Of a stretch of 64,000 nt of DNA, positions 55,509 through 64,000 are shown piece after piece; the first letter of the stretch is position 1, and each line of letters begins with the position of its first letter. A model generated the notes under the pieces. It did not search any database. It was not told the DNA's origin and was given only the letters and a program-made list of their open reading frames with translations. The translations under genes were made by a program, and so were the position numbers. This stretch comes from Mangrovimicrobium sediminis (lineage in GTDB: Bacteria > Pseudomonadota > Gammaproteobacteria > Pseudomonadales > Halieaceae): assembly GCF_004745945.1 (NCBI RefSeq), contig NZ_SRLE01000001.1:1-64000 (forward strand), read 5' to 3'.

Positions 55509-57518
55509 GTGAACCGCGACAACACGCCCTGGGGGCCGACCCCCGCCGCCGACCTGCAGTGGACTGCCGCAGGTGAGCCTTGGTCCGGCCGGTTCCAGGA
55601 CATCTACTTCTCACGCGAGGACGGGGCGGCGGAAAGCCGCCACGTGTTCCTGGCCGGCAACCAGCTGCCGCAGCGCTGGCAGGACTGGCCCGGGGAGCGC
55701 TTCTGTATTGCCGAGACCGGCTTCGGCACCGGGCTCAACTTCCTGCTCACATGGCAGGCCTGGCGCACACTGCCGACACCGCGGCCGCGCCTGCACTACA
55801 TCTCGGTGGAACGCTACCCGCTGGCGCGCGAGGAACTGCAACGGGCGCTGGTCGCGTGGCCGGACCTTGGCGAACTGGCGGCGGCGCTGATCGCGTACTG
55901 GCCCGGGCGGCTGCCGGGGCAGCATCGGCTGGTATTGGAGGACGGCGCCGTACTGCTCGACCTGTGGTGGGAGGACGTGGCGCAGGCGCTGCCGGATCTC
56001 GCCAGCCACGGCCCGCAGGTCGATGCCTGGTACCTGGACGGCTTCGCCCCGGCGCGCAATGAGGCGATGTGGTCGGCGACCCTGTTCCCGGCCATCGCCG
56101 CGCTGTCGCGGCCGGGCACCACCTGCGCCACCTTCACCGCGGCCGGGGAAGTGCGCCGCGGGCTGGCGGCGGCCGGCTTCGATATGCACAAATTTCCAGG
56201 CTACGGCCGCAAGCGCGAATCCCTGGGCGGCGTTCTGTCCTCCGCCGCGCCCGCACCGCCGCTGCGGGCAACCCCCTGGGACCTGCCGGATACCCCCACC
56301 GATCCCGCCGCCAGTGCCCTGGTACTGGGCGCCGGGCTGGCCGGCTGCAGCGTGGCCCGCGCCCTGGCCCGGCGCGGCCTGGCGGTCACCGTGCTTGAGC
56401 GCGGGGCGATCGCCGGCGCGGCGTCCGGCAACCCGCAGGGCATCCTGTACACGCGCCTGTCGCGCCGCCACGCGGCGCTGACCGACTTCGCCCTGCAATC
56501 TTTCCGCCACGCCAGCAGCCACTACGCGGGCATGTTCGCCCGCGCCGAGCTGCACACGGGGGAGGACGGCGAACTGTGCGGTATGTTCCATCTCGAGGAA
56601 GATGCCGACGAGTTCGCAGCCCTGTCGGCGGCACTCACCGGCCTCGAGGACCTGGCCGCGGGGCTGACGCCCGGGCAGGCGGAGCAACACCTGGGTCTGG
56701 CAACGGCACTGCCGGGCTTCTGGTTCCTTGGCTCGGGCTGGCTGCGGCCGACGGCGCTGTGCCGCGCGCTGCTCGAGCACCCCGGCATTCAGGTACGCAG
56801 CAATTGCGGCGAACTGGCACTGGCGCACGAGGGTGGCCAGTGGCGGGCCCGGGATGCGCACGGCAAGCTGGTCGGCGAGGCGCCAGTCGCGGTGATCTGC
56901 GCCGGGCACACCAGCCTGTCCCAGGCCGGTCTGGACTGGCTGCCGCTGCGCGAGATGCCCGGACAGACCACGCAACTGCCCGCCAGCGCGGCGAGCAGCA
57001 CCCTGCGGGCAGCGGTATGCCACCGCGGCTACATTGCACCCGCGGCTGGAGGCGAGCACTGTATCGGCGCGACCTTTCGGCCGCGCGAGCGCAACGTCGA
57101 ACTGCGCCCATCAGAGCACCGGGAAAACCTGGACAACCTGGCCGCCGCCCTGCCCCAGTGGCAGCCCTGGCTGGACGCCCTGCCGGCCGCGGAACTGCAC
57201 GGCCGGGTGGGCATACGCTGCACCAGCCCCGACTACCTGCCCCTGTGCGGGCCGGCGCCGGAGCGCGAGGCGTTCTTGCACGCTTATGCCGGCTTGCGCA
57301 AGAATGCCCGTCAAATCATCGCCCAGCGAGGCCCCTACATGCCCGGACTCTATGTCAACACGGCCCACGGCGCACGCGGCCTGAGCTCCACGCCACTGTG
57401 TGCCGAACTGCTGGCCAGCCAGATCTGCGCCGAAGCGCCGCCGGTCTCGCGCGAACTGTCGCGCGCGCTGTCCCCGGCCCGCTTCCTGGTCCGCGACCTG
57501 TCACGTAACCGGGCCTGA
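55509..57518 (+). CDS. mnmC: Bifunctional tRNA 5-methylaminomethyl-2-thiouridine methyltransferase/oxidase MnmC
   Basis: 669 aa from GTG 55509. N-terminal MnmD methyltransferase with the SAM loop AETGFGTGLNFLLTWQAW and WYLDGFAPARNEAMW; C-terminal FAD oxidoreductase with ALVLGAGLAGCSVARALARRG near residue 275. It carries out the last steps of mnm5s2U34 synthesis. The next gene starts 3 bp later. Confidence 0.95.
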   Translation: MNRDNTPWGPTPAADLQWTAAGEPWSGRFQDIYFSREDGAAESRHVFLAGNQLPQRWQDWPGERFCIAETGFGTGLNFLLTWQAWRTLPTPRPRLHYISVERYPLAREELQRALVAWPDLGELAAALIAYWPGRLPGQHRLVLEDGAVLLDLWWEDVAQALPDLASHGPQVDAWYLDGFAPARNEAMWSATLFPAIAALSRPGTTCATFTAAGEVRRGLAAAGFDMHKFPGYGRKRESLGGVLSSAAPAPPLRATPWDLPDTPTDPAASALVLGAGLAGCSVARALARRGLAVTVLERGAIAGAASGNPQGILYTRLSRRHAALTDFALQSFRHASSHYAGMFARAELHTGEDGELCGMFHLEEDADEFAALSAALTGLEDLAAGLTPGQAEQHLGLATALPGFWFLGSGWLRPTALCRALLEHPGIQVRSNCGELALAHEGGQWRARDAHGKLVGEAPVAVICAGHTSLSQAGLDWLPLREMPGQTTQLPASAASSTLRAAVCHRGYIAPAAGGEHCIGATFRPRERNVELRPSEHRENLDNLAAALPQWQPWLDALPAAELHGRVGIRCTSPDYLPLCGPAPEREAFLHAYAGLRKNARQIIAQRGPYMPGLYVNTAHGARGLSSTPLCAELLASQICAEAPPVSRELSRALSPARFLVRDLSRNRA

Positions 57519-57521
57519 ACT

Positions 57522-58301
57522 ATGTACCACTGCCTGTGCCGCCTCGCCTGCGCACTACTCGCCACCGCCGCGCTGTCGGCACCCGCCCTGGCCATCGAGC
57601 AGTACGGCTACCGGGTCATCGACAAGAAACCCCAGGACCGCAGCCTGTTCATCCAGGGCCTGGAAATCCGTGACGGCAAACTGTACGTCGGCTCCGGCAA
57701 CTACGGGCAGTCGGTGCTGCAGCGTATCGATTTCGCCAGCATGGAGCCCGAAGTCACCCGCCACCTGAACCCGCGCCTGTTCGGCGAGGGCGTCACCGTG
57801 TTCGGCGACTTCATCTACCAGCTGACCTGGCGCGAGCGCATGCTGCTGGTGTTCAAGCGCGACGACCTCTCCCCCGTGGAATGGCACCCCCTGGCCGGCG
57901 AGGGCTGGGGCATGACCAACGACGGCACGCGCCTGATCTACAGCGACGGCAGCGACAGACTGTACTTCCTCTCCCCGGGCACGCGCGGCGTGACCGGCTC
58001 AATCCGGGTCACCGAGAACGGCAAGCCGGTGACCAGGCTCAATGAACTGGAATGGGTCGATGGCGAAGTCTGGGCCAATATCTGGCAGTCGGACCGCATC
58101 GTCATCATCAATCCCGAGACTGGCGAAGTGCGCGCCAGCATAGACCTGCGCGGCCTGCTGCCGGTCATGGAGCGCAAGGCCGGCACCGACGTGCTCAACG
58201 GCATCGCCGTGGACCCCGCGACGGGTGACATCTGGGTCACCGGCAAGCGCTGGCCCTGGCTCTACCATATCGAACTGGTACCCGTCGCAAACCCGCAATA
58301 G
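57522..58301 (+). CDS. Glutaminyl-peptide cyclotransferase (beta-propeller type)
   Basis: 259 aa with a signal peptide ending ALSAPALA. Five-blade propeller landmarks: SLFIQGLEIRDGKLYVGSGNYGQS, FGEGVTVFGDFIYQLTWRERMLLVF, EGWGMTNDGTRLIYSDGSDRLYFLSP and LNELEWVDGEVWANIWQSDRI. It cyclises N-terminal glutamine on exported proteins. Confidence 0.92.
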   Translation: MYHCLCRLACALLATAALSAPALAIEQYGYRVIDKKPQDRSLFIQGLEIRDGKLYVGSGNYGQSVLQRIDFASMEPEVTRHLNPRLFGEGVTVFGDFIYQLTWRERMLLVFKRDDLSPVEWHPLAGEGWGMTNDGTRLIYSDGSDRLYFLSPGTRGVTGSIRVTENGKPVTRLNELEWVDGEVWANIWQSDRIVIINPETGEVRASIDLRGLLPVMERKAGTDVLNGIAVDPATGDIWVTGKRWPWLYHIELVPVANPQ

Positions 58302-58353
58302 GCGGCCGAAACGCGCTAAACTAGCGTTTTGTGCTGTCCCCAGAAGAGCGACT

Positions 58354-61293
58354 ATGAACCAGGCATTACCCAGGGCCCATCCGGCCTTTGAACCCCTGCG
58401 CCAGCAGAGCATCGACGCCCTCGGCCTGCGCGTCGAGGAGTACCGCCACCGCGCCACCGGCGCCACCCACTACCACCTGGCGGCGGACAACCCGGAGAAC
58501 GTGTTCCTGGTCGCCCTGCGCACGGTGCCCGAGGACTCCACCGGCGTGGCGCATATCCTCGAACACACCGCGCTGTGCGGCAGCGAACGCTACCCGGTGC
58601 GCGACCCGTTCTTCATGATGCTGCGGCGCTCGCTGAACACCTTCATGAACGCGTTCACCAGCTCTGACTGGACCGCCTACCCCTTCGCCAGCCAGAACCG
58701 CAAGGACTTCGACAACCTGCTGCAGGTCTACCTGGACGCAGTGTTCTTCTCGCGGCTGGATCCGCTGGACTTCGCCCAGGAGGGCCACCGCGTCGAGTTC
58801 GCCGAGCCGGACGATCCGCAGAGCGAGCTGGTGTTCAAGGGCGTGGTGTTCAACGAGATGAAAGGCGCAATGAGTTCCGTGCCCAGCTACCTATGGCAGA
58901 AACTCTGCGAGCACTTGTTCCCCACCTCGACCTACCACTACAACTCCGGTGGCGACCCGGAGCACATCCCGGACCTCAGCTACGAGCAGCTGTGCGAGTT
59001 CTACCGCAGCCACTACCACCCCAGCAACGCCATCTTCATGACCTACGGCGACATTCCCGCGCCGGAGCTGCAACAGCAGTTCGAGGAGCGCGCCCTGCAC
59101 CGCTTCGGGCGCCAGGAAGAGCGCATCGCGGTGGCGGCGGAGGAGCGCCTGCCGCAGCCCCTGCGCGTGCGCGAGCGCTACGCCTTCGACGACAGCGGTG
59201 AGACCGACCATCGCACCCACCTGATCGTGGGCTGGATGCTGGGCGAGAGCTGCAACCTGCAGGAGATGCTGGAGGCGCAATTGCTGTCCAGCGTGCTGCT
59301 GGAGAACAGCGCCTCCCCCCTGCTGCGCGCGCTGGAGACGACGCCCCTGGCGCACGCGCCCTCGCCCCTGTGCGGGCTCGAGGAATCCATGCGCGAGATG
59401 GTCTTCGTCTGCGGCGTCGAGGGCACCGACCCGGAGCATGCGGAGGCCCTCGAAGCCCTGGTCCTCGACGTGATCCGCGATGTCGCCGACAACGGCGTGG
59501 AGCACGAGCGCCTGCAGGCGGTGCTGCACCAGCTGGAGCTGCACCAGCGCGAGATCAGCGGTGACGGCTACCCCTACGGCCTGCAGCTGATCCTGCAGGC
59601 GCTGGGTTCGGCCACCCACTACAGCGACCCGATTGCTGTGCTCGACCTCGAACCGGTGCTGGACTACCTGCGCCAGCGCATCGAGGACCCGCAGTACATC
59701 CGCGAGCTCGCCCGCCGCCTGCTGCTCGATAACCCGCACCGGGTGACCCTGCTGGTGGAGCCGGACCGCGAGCTCTCCGACCAGCGCGTGAAGCGCGAAA
59801 AAGCCCGCCTGGACGCCCTGCGCGCGACCATGGACGAAGAGCAGCGCGAGGCCACCCTGCGCCTGGCGCGCGATCTCGTCGCCCGCCAGCAGCAGGTGGA
59901 CGACCCCGACGTGCTGCCGCGTCTGGAACTGGCAGACGTGCCCGCCAGCATGCCCGAGCTGGAATGCACCGAGGGAGCGGCCGGCGCCCTGCCGATGACC
60001 AGTTACGGTCGCGGCACCAATGGCCTGGTGTACCAGCAGATGGTCTCCCCGCTGCCACAACTGGACGAGGAAATGCAGCAGCTGCTGCCCCTGTACACCC
60101 AGTTCCTCACCGAGCTGGGCGTGGGCGATGGCAGTTACCTCGACGCGCAACACCGCCAGTCGGCCACCGTCGGCTCTATCTCCGCGTTTACCTCCATGCG
60201 CGGCAAGGTGGACGACGAACAATCGGTGAGCGCGCATTTCGTGCTCTCCTCCAAGGCCCTGCTGCGCAACGTCGCGGCCCAGTCCGAGCTGATGGCCGAT
60301 ACCATGCACAGCGTGCGCTTCGACGAGGTGCCGCGCCTGCGCGAGCTGGTCAGCCAGCAGCGCTCCCGGCGCGAACAGGCGGTGACCGGCCACGGTCACA
60401 GCCTCGCCATGTCCGCCGCGTGTGCGGGCATGAGCCCGCTGGCACGTCTCAACCACCACCTCACCGGCCTCGCCGGGATTCGCGCCCTGCGCCAGATCGA
60501 CGAGGCCCTGCAGGTGGACGGCAAGGCCGAAGACTTTGCCGCGGAACTGGCCAGCCTGCACGGCAAGGTCAGCAGTATGCCGCGGCAGCTGCTGGCGATT
60601 GCCGAGCCCGAGGCCCTGGCGGACATCGCCGCGGCCGCGGCGCAGGCCTGGGGCGCACAGGTCGAGGGCGAGAACCCCGCCTTCGCACTGGCACCGGTGC
60701 GCGAGCGTCGCAATGAATTCTGGATCACCAATACGCAGGTCAATTTCTGTGCGCGCGCCTATCCCACGGTGTCGGTGCAACACCCCGATGCGGCAGCACT
60801 GACCGTGCTCGGCGGCGTCCTGCGCAACGGCTACCTGCACCGCGCCATCCGCGAACAGGGCGGTGCCTACGGCGGCGGCGCAATGCAGGACTCCGGCGTG
60901 GCGGCGTTTCGCTTCTACTCCTACCGCGACCCGCGGCTGGCCGAGACCCTGGCGGATTTCGACGCCGCGGTGGCCTGGCTGCTGGAGACCCGCCACGAGG
61001 CGCGCGCGCTGGAGGAAAGCATCCTCGGTGTGATCAGCAGCCTGGACAAGCCCGGCTCACCGGCCGGCGAGGCCAAGCAGCATTTCCACAACCGGCTGTT
61101 CGGGCGCAGCCACGCCCAGCGTGAGGAGTTCCGCGCGCGGGTGCTGGCGGTGAGCATCGAGGACCTGCGCCGGGTGGCGGAGACCTACCTGCAACCCGAG
61201 CTCGCCAGTACCGCGGTGGTCAGCAGCAGCGCACAGCTGCCCGCGACCGAGTCGCTGCGCGAATCACTCGGCCTGAAGTTGCAGGAGTTGTAG
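58354..61293 (+). CDS. M16C (PreP-like) insulinase family metalloprotease
   Basis: 979 aa. The inverted zinc motif HxxEH occurs as HILEHTALCGS near residue 73, with the distal Glu in VFNEMKGAMSS. Length and REQGGAYGGGAMQ in the C-terminal half fit the M16C/presequence-protease type. No signal peptide, so cytoplasmic peptide degradation is likely. Confidence 0.93.
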   Translation: MNQALPRAHPAFEPLRQQSIDALGLRVEEYRHRATGATHYHLAADNPENVFLVALRTVPEDSTGVAHILEHTALCGSERYPVRDPFFMMLRRSLNTFMNAFTSSDWTAYPFASQNRKDFDNLLQVYLDAVFFSRLDPLDFAQEGHRVEFAEPDDPQSELVFKGVVFNEMKGAMSSVPSYLWQKLCEHLFPTSTYHYNSGGDPEHIPDLSYEQLCEFYRSHYHPSNAIFMTYGDIPAPELQQQFEERALHRFGRQEERIAVAAEERLPQPLRVRERYAFDDSGETDHRTHLIVGWMLGESCNLQEMLEAQLLSSVLLENSASPLLRALETTPLAHAPSPLCGLEESMREMVFVCGVEGTDPEHAEALEALVLDVIRDVADNGVEHERLQAVLHQLELHQREISGDGYPYGLQLILQALGSATHYSDPIAVLDLEPVLDYLRQRIEDPQYIRELARRLLLDNPHRVTLLVEPDRELSDQRVKREKARLDALRATMDEEQREATLRLARDLVARQQQVDDPDVLPRLELADVPASMPELECTEGAAGALPMTSYGRGTNGLVYQQMVSPLPQLDEEMQQLLPLYTQFLTELGVGDGSYLDAQHRQSATVGSISAFTSMRGKVDDEQSVSAHFVLSSKALLRNVAAQSELMADTMHSVRFDEVPRLRELVSQQRSRREQAVTGHGHSLAMSAACAGMSPLARLNHHLTGLAGIRALRQIDEALQVDGKAEDFAAELASLHGKVSSMPRQLLAIAEPEALADIAAAAAQAWGAQVEGENPAFALAPVRERRNEFWITNTQVNFCARAYPTVSVQHPDAAALTVLGGVLRNGYLHRAIREQGGAYGGGAMQDSGVAAFRFYSYRDPRLAETLADFDAAVAWLLETRHEARALEESILGVISSLDKPGSPAGEAKQHFHNRLFGRSHAQREEFRARVLAVSIEDLRRVAETYLQPELASTAVVSSSAQLPATESLRESLGLKLQEL

Positions 61294-61321
61294 GCCGTTA
61301 TTGCGCCCGCGCCCGTGAACG

Positions 61322-61387
61322 AAGTAAACGGACCCAAGGGCAAACGGAGTCACGGGTAAACGGGGTCAGAGCCTAGGCTCTGACCCC
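61322..61387. repeat. REP-like palindrome preceded by three 16-bp repeats
   Basis: A perfect 26-bp palindrome (61362-61387, arms ggggtcagagcct) contains the stop codon of the DUF1214 gene at its centre. Just left of it are three related 16-base units starting gtaaacgg or gcaaacgg (about 61324-61371). Related ggggtcagagcc sequences are common REP-type elements. Confidence 0.65.
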
Positions 61388-62356
61388 TTGCTTCACCGGC
61401 CGAGCCGTCGGAAAAACCCAACGCCCATCCAGCACCTGCGCCCGCGGCCGATACAGCCGCACCACATAATTCCACCCCGGAGTAATCGGCAGGCAGTTCC
61501 CCGGCGCCTGTTCACAACCCCCGAAATACACCGTCACACCACCATCGTCATCACACTGCGCGCTCACATTGTTAATCGAGTAAGCGTCCCGGTCATTTTT
61601 CTCAAAATACCCCTCCCGGTTGTACACACTGATCGACCAGAAACCGTCGACCGGCACCTCGTGCACGCGCAACACATGCGGCGTGACGCCATCGTTGCCC
61701 GGCGGGTGTACGTTCACGTAAAAGGCATCGCGCGCCGGGTTACCGCCCCAGCCCAGCGCCGTGCCGATAAGGTGCTGCACATCGTCAACCTCACCGCGCG
61801 CACCGAACATCTGCGCCGAATCCATGCCCCCGGCCGCCGCGGCAAGATCGTTGAGCGCCGCGCGAATGCGGCCGGTGGCCAGCGTATCCCAGGCCGGAAT
61901 GACAAAATCGGCACCGCGCGGCTGCTGCAGCAGCACCTGCGCCTGCAGCGCGTGCGCCAGCGCGAAATCCGCCTCGCTGCCGGGGTCGACAAACGTGCGC
62001 ACCAGCAACAGCGCATAGCGGGTGCCGACGTCCGCCAGGGAAAAACAATGGCTCCCCGGCGTGTATACCACCGCGGGCGTGTAGTGGTCCTGGTCGATCA
62101 CCTGCAGCGCCATGAAACGGCCGCCGGCCTCGGGCAGGGTTACCGTGACCGGACCCAGCGACAGGTCCGCCACGGCGTAGGAATACAGCGCATCGCGGTT
62201 CATGCGCACGACGTCCTGCTTCTCGATGGAGGTCAGGTAGGGCACGTGCAGGAACTGGCCGAAGGCGCCGTTCTCGACGAACTTGCGCAGGTAGAGGTCG
62301 GTCTCGGCGCGCCGGAAGTTGGCCAACGTCACCGCAGCCGGGGTGTTTGCAGTCAT
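61373..62356 (-). CDS. DUF1214 domain-containing protein
   Basis: 327 aa from ATG 62356. DUF1254/DUF1214-type features: ETDLYLRKFVENGAFGQF, VVRMNRDALYSYAVADLS, VDGFWSISVYNREGYFEKNDRDAYSINN and a C-terminal NYVVRLYRPR. The last six residues (KQGVRA) are encoded by the palindrome, so the end of the gene was probably replaced or extended by that element. Confidence 0.85.
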   Translation of the reverse strand: MTANTPAAVTLANFRRAETDLYLRKFVENGAFGQFLHVPYLTSIEKQDVVRMNRDALYSYAVADLSLGPVTVTLPEAGGRFMALQVIDQDHYTPAVVYTPGSHCFSLADVGTRYALLLVRTFVDPGSEADFALAHALQAQVLLQQPRGADFVIPAWDTLATGRIRAALNDLAAAAGGMDSAQMFGARGEVDDVQHLIGTALGWGGNPARDAFYVNVHPPGNDGVTPHVLRVHEVPVDGFWSISVYNREGYFEKNDRDAYSINNVSAQCDDDGGVTVYFGGCEQAPGNCLPITPGWNYVVRLYRPRAQVLDGRWVFPTARPVKQGVRA

Positions 62357-62402
62357 ACCACGGGGTCCTGCCGGTGTGGGGTAAACCAGCCCGGCGGCCG
62401 CT

Positions 62403-63317
62403 TCAGCTGTCGAGCTCGGACTGCAGCAGCTCCAGGGTGGCCTCGAAGGTATCGCCGAAGGGCATGACCGCGGCATTGAAGTCGGTCACCCCCGCCTGGC
62501 GCAGCTGGTCGATGTCCGCGCGCAGGGTATCGGCATCGCCGACCAGCGCGAGTTCCGCTGGCCCCTCGACCCCCTCGCGATCGAGCATCGCGCGGTAGGA
62601 CGGCAGCATGCCGTAAATCTCCAGGGTCTTTCCAATATACTCGCGCGCCGCGTCGACATCGCGGGTCAGGCAGATCGGCATGCCACAGACAATGCGCGGC
62701 GCGGCGTGCCCACCGGCGCTGGCGGCCTCGCTGATCGCCGGTACGACGTGGTCGGCAATCGTGTGCGGCCCGGTCATCCAGGTGGTGGTGCCGTGGGTGT
62801 AGCGCCCGGCCAGGTCGAGCATGGTCGGCCCCAGCGCGGCGAGCAGCAGCGGCACCGGTTCCGCGCCGGGCACGTCCAGTTGCAGGTGCCCGCTCAGGTC
62901 CTCGCCGTCGTAGTCGACCTTTTCACCGCGCAGCAGGGGGGCCAGCACCGACAGGTACTGGCGCATGTGCTTGGCCGGCTTGTCGTAGGACATGCCGTAC
63001 ATGTCCTCGATAACCAGGCGGTGGGAAAGCCCGACACCCAGGGTGAAGCGACCGCCACAGGCGGCCTGGGTGGTCATGGCCTGTTGCGCCAGGGCGGCCG
63101 GGTGCCGCGGATAGCTCGGGGTCACCGCCGTGCCCAGTTCGATGTGGTCGGTCTCCCAGCCGGCGATCGCGCAGGCGCCCACCGCATCGAGACCGAAGAT
63201 ATTGGGCAGCCAGAGGCTGTCGAAACCGCGCGATTCCATATCCTGGGCGAAGGCGACCACGCCGGCCAGGTCCATTTTTATATCTGGCGTGGTGCCGGCG
63301 AAAATACCGATGCGCAT
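62403..63317 (-). CDS. LLM class flavin/F420-dependent oxidoreductase
   Basis: 304 aa from ATG 63317. Luciferase-like TIM barrel: MRIGIFAGTTPDIKMDLAGVVAFAQDMESRGFDSLWLPNIFG, ELGTAVTPSYPRHPAALAQQAMTT, RFTLGVGLSH and DYDGEDL. The pattern is close to the F420-type group, though cofactor choice cannot be proved by eye. It is read after the aspartoacylase-family gene. Confidence 0.9.
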   Translation of the reverse strand: MRIGIFAGTTPDIKMDLAGVVAFAQDMESRGFDSLWLPNIFGLDAVGACAIAGWETDHIELGTAVTPSYPRHPAALAQQAMTTQAACGGRFTLGVGLSHRLVIEDMYGMSYDKPAKHMRQYLSVLAPLLRGEKVDYDGEDLSGHLQLDVPGAEPVPLLLAALGPTMLDLAGRYTHGTTTWMTGPHTIADHVVPAISEAASAGGHAAPRIVCGMPICLTRDVDAAREYIGKTLEIYGMLPSYRAMLDREGVEGPAELALVGDADTLRADIDQLRQAGVTDFNAAVMPFGDTFEATLELLQSELDS

Positions 63318-63348
63318 GGTGGTGTCCTCGTGCTTGCGGGCGGGTGCT

Positions 63349-64000
63349 TCAGTGGCAGATGGTGGACCCATCGTCCCTGACAGCATAGAACAAACAGTCC
63401 GCGTGGGCGATCAGGGCATTGGTGGTGATCATGAACAGCTTCAGCGGCTGTGCGGGATAGATATTGCCGTCCTCGATGCGCACCAGGCGCGACACCGCGC
63501 AGTGCCCCCCGGCATCCTGCGCACGAAACAGGCGGGTAGCCTCACTGCCCGCCCAGCCGAGCAGGGTGTCGTCGCCCACACCACCGAAATTGTGGTGCTC
63601 GATGTCCGGCAGCAGGGTGATGTCGTAGTTGTCGCAGGGCGCTTCCGCGTAGGTCAGCGTGACGTTCTCGCGCAGCTCCAGGCGGATCGGGTCGCGCAGC
63701 AATTCAAGACCCCAGTCGGTCTGCGCCGGGCGCAGCACATCCTCGCTCTCGAAGTAGCGGCACATACCCTCAAAGGCCAGTTCGTGGGCCTCCTCGTCCA
63801 GCCTGCCGCCGACCTCGACGGTCACCGTGGGGCGCTGCTGCTCGGACAACTCCATCAGGGCGCCGAGACCCAGGTCGGACACGATCAGGCGCTGTGTGAA
63901 CAGGGAGACCAGGGCGTCGTGCTGGCGGTCCATGTGGCAGCACACGCCGAACGAGGGGCCGGAACCGGAGGTATTGTGAATGTCCACCACCGTTTCCGGG
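63349..64000 (-). CDS. Succinylglutamate desuccinylase/aspartoacylase family protein, 5' end outside window
   Basis: The frame is open to the right edge (ETVVDIHNTSGSGPSFGV), so the start lies beyond 64000. VDIHNTSGSGP is the family's zinc/substrate loop, and VTVEVGGRLDEEAHELAFEGM contains the catalytic Glu. It hydrolyses acyl-amino acids or related amides. At least 216 residues are visible. Confidence 0.85.
   Translation of the reverse strand, partial: PETVVDIHNTSGSGPSFGVCCHMDRQHDALVSLFTQRLIVSDLGLGALMELSEQQRPTVTVEVGGRLDEEAHELAFEGMCRYFESEDVLRPAQTDWGLELLRDPIRLELRENVTLTYAEAPCDNYDITLLPDIEHHNFGGVGDDTLLGWAGSEATRLFRAQDAGGHCAVSRLVRIEDGNIYPAQPLKLFMITTNALIAHADCLFYAVRDDGSTICH

Noticed and set aside
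58891-60996. 701-codon frame opposite the M16C protease
   Set aside because: Shadow of a clear protease gene, low-complexity composition.

Overview
The window is 64 kb of high-GC chromosomal DNA from a marine-type gammaproteobacterium. Support for this comes from slyD, gltX, truC, mnmC, hrpA, tal, an RssB/RssC-like pair, MlaA and an hvfABC-type copper peptide locus, mixed with many SDR, TetR, MaoC, LLM and TonB-receptor genes. That mixture resembles lipid- and steroid-degrading Halieaceae or Spongiibacteraceae, but the family-level placement is inference from gene content only.

Layout. 1-3.5 kb: an ECF sigma factor, its zinc-finger anti-sigma factor, an S8 protease-like lipoprotein and a TorF-type porin in one tight unit. 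3.5-13.6 kb: two SDRs, an exported endonuclease/phosphatase-fold protein, a PepSY/DUF2218 pair, LysR and TetR regulators, an NTF2-like protein, a TauD-type dioxygenase, a beta-propeller protein and a DUF4345 membrane protein. 13.78-17.97 kb: an AT-rich island bounded by tRNA-Ala(GGC) on the right and a degenerate copy of the tRNA 3' half on the left. It carries a small orphan gene and a translationally coupled pair of unrecognised genes (a four-helix membrane protein of about 850 aa and a 308-aa protein), and no visible integrase. 18.1-25.0 kb: slyD, gltX, truC, a periplasmic asparaginase and glycogen phosphorylase. 25.0-31.0 kb: a four-gene membrane operon with oxidase subunit III- and IV-like proteins plus two paralogous membrane proteins, then a TonB receptor and a divergent TetR. 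31.0-38.2 kb: SIMPL, cupin, GFA, two MAPEG proteins, DUF2007, a formylglycine-generating-enzyme-like protein next to an MbnH-like di-heme enzyme, an IPTL-CTERM-like mini-protein, dusA and a VOC protein. 38.3-45.7 kb: a DUF885 protein, an enoyl-CoA hydratase family protein, transaldolase, a phosphatase/STAS signalling pair and an MlaA homologue. 45.7-51.6 kb: hvfCBA and hrpA. 51.8-64 kb: two lipoproteins, MaoC, mnmC, a glutaminyl cyclase, an M16C protease, DUF1214, an LLM oxidoreductase and a truncated aspartoacylase-family gene at the right edge.

The strongest candidates for something new are three. First, the coupled two-gene cargo of the tRNA-Ala island. Second, the sigma/anti-sigma/protease unit, where the anti-sigma factor ends in a domain resembling the protease's own propeptide and the protease has lost its oxyanion asparagine. 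Third, the two protein-modification-type loci: an hvfA precursor with eight Cys motifs, and a cysteine-less FGE-like protein paired with an MbnH-like enzyme. Gene starts were chosen by reading ribosome-binding sites, signal peptides and overlaps; no database search was possible.
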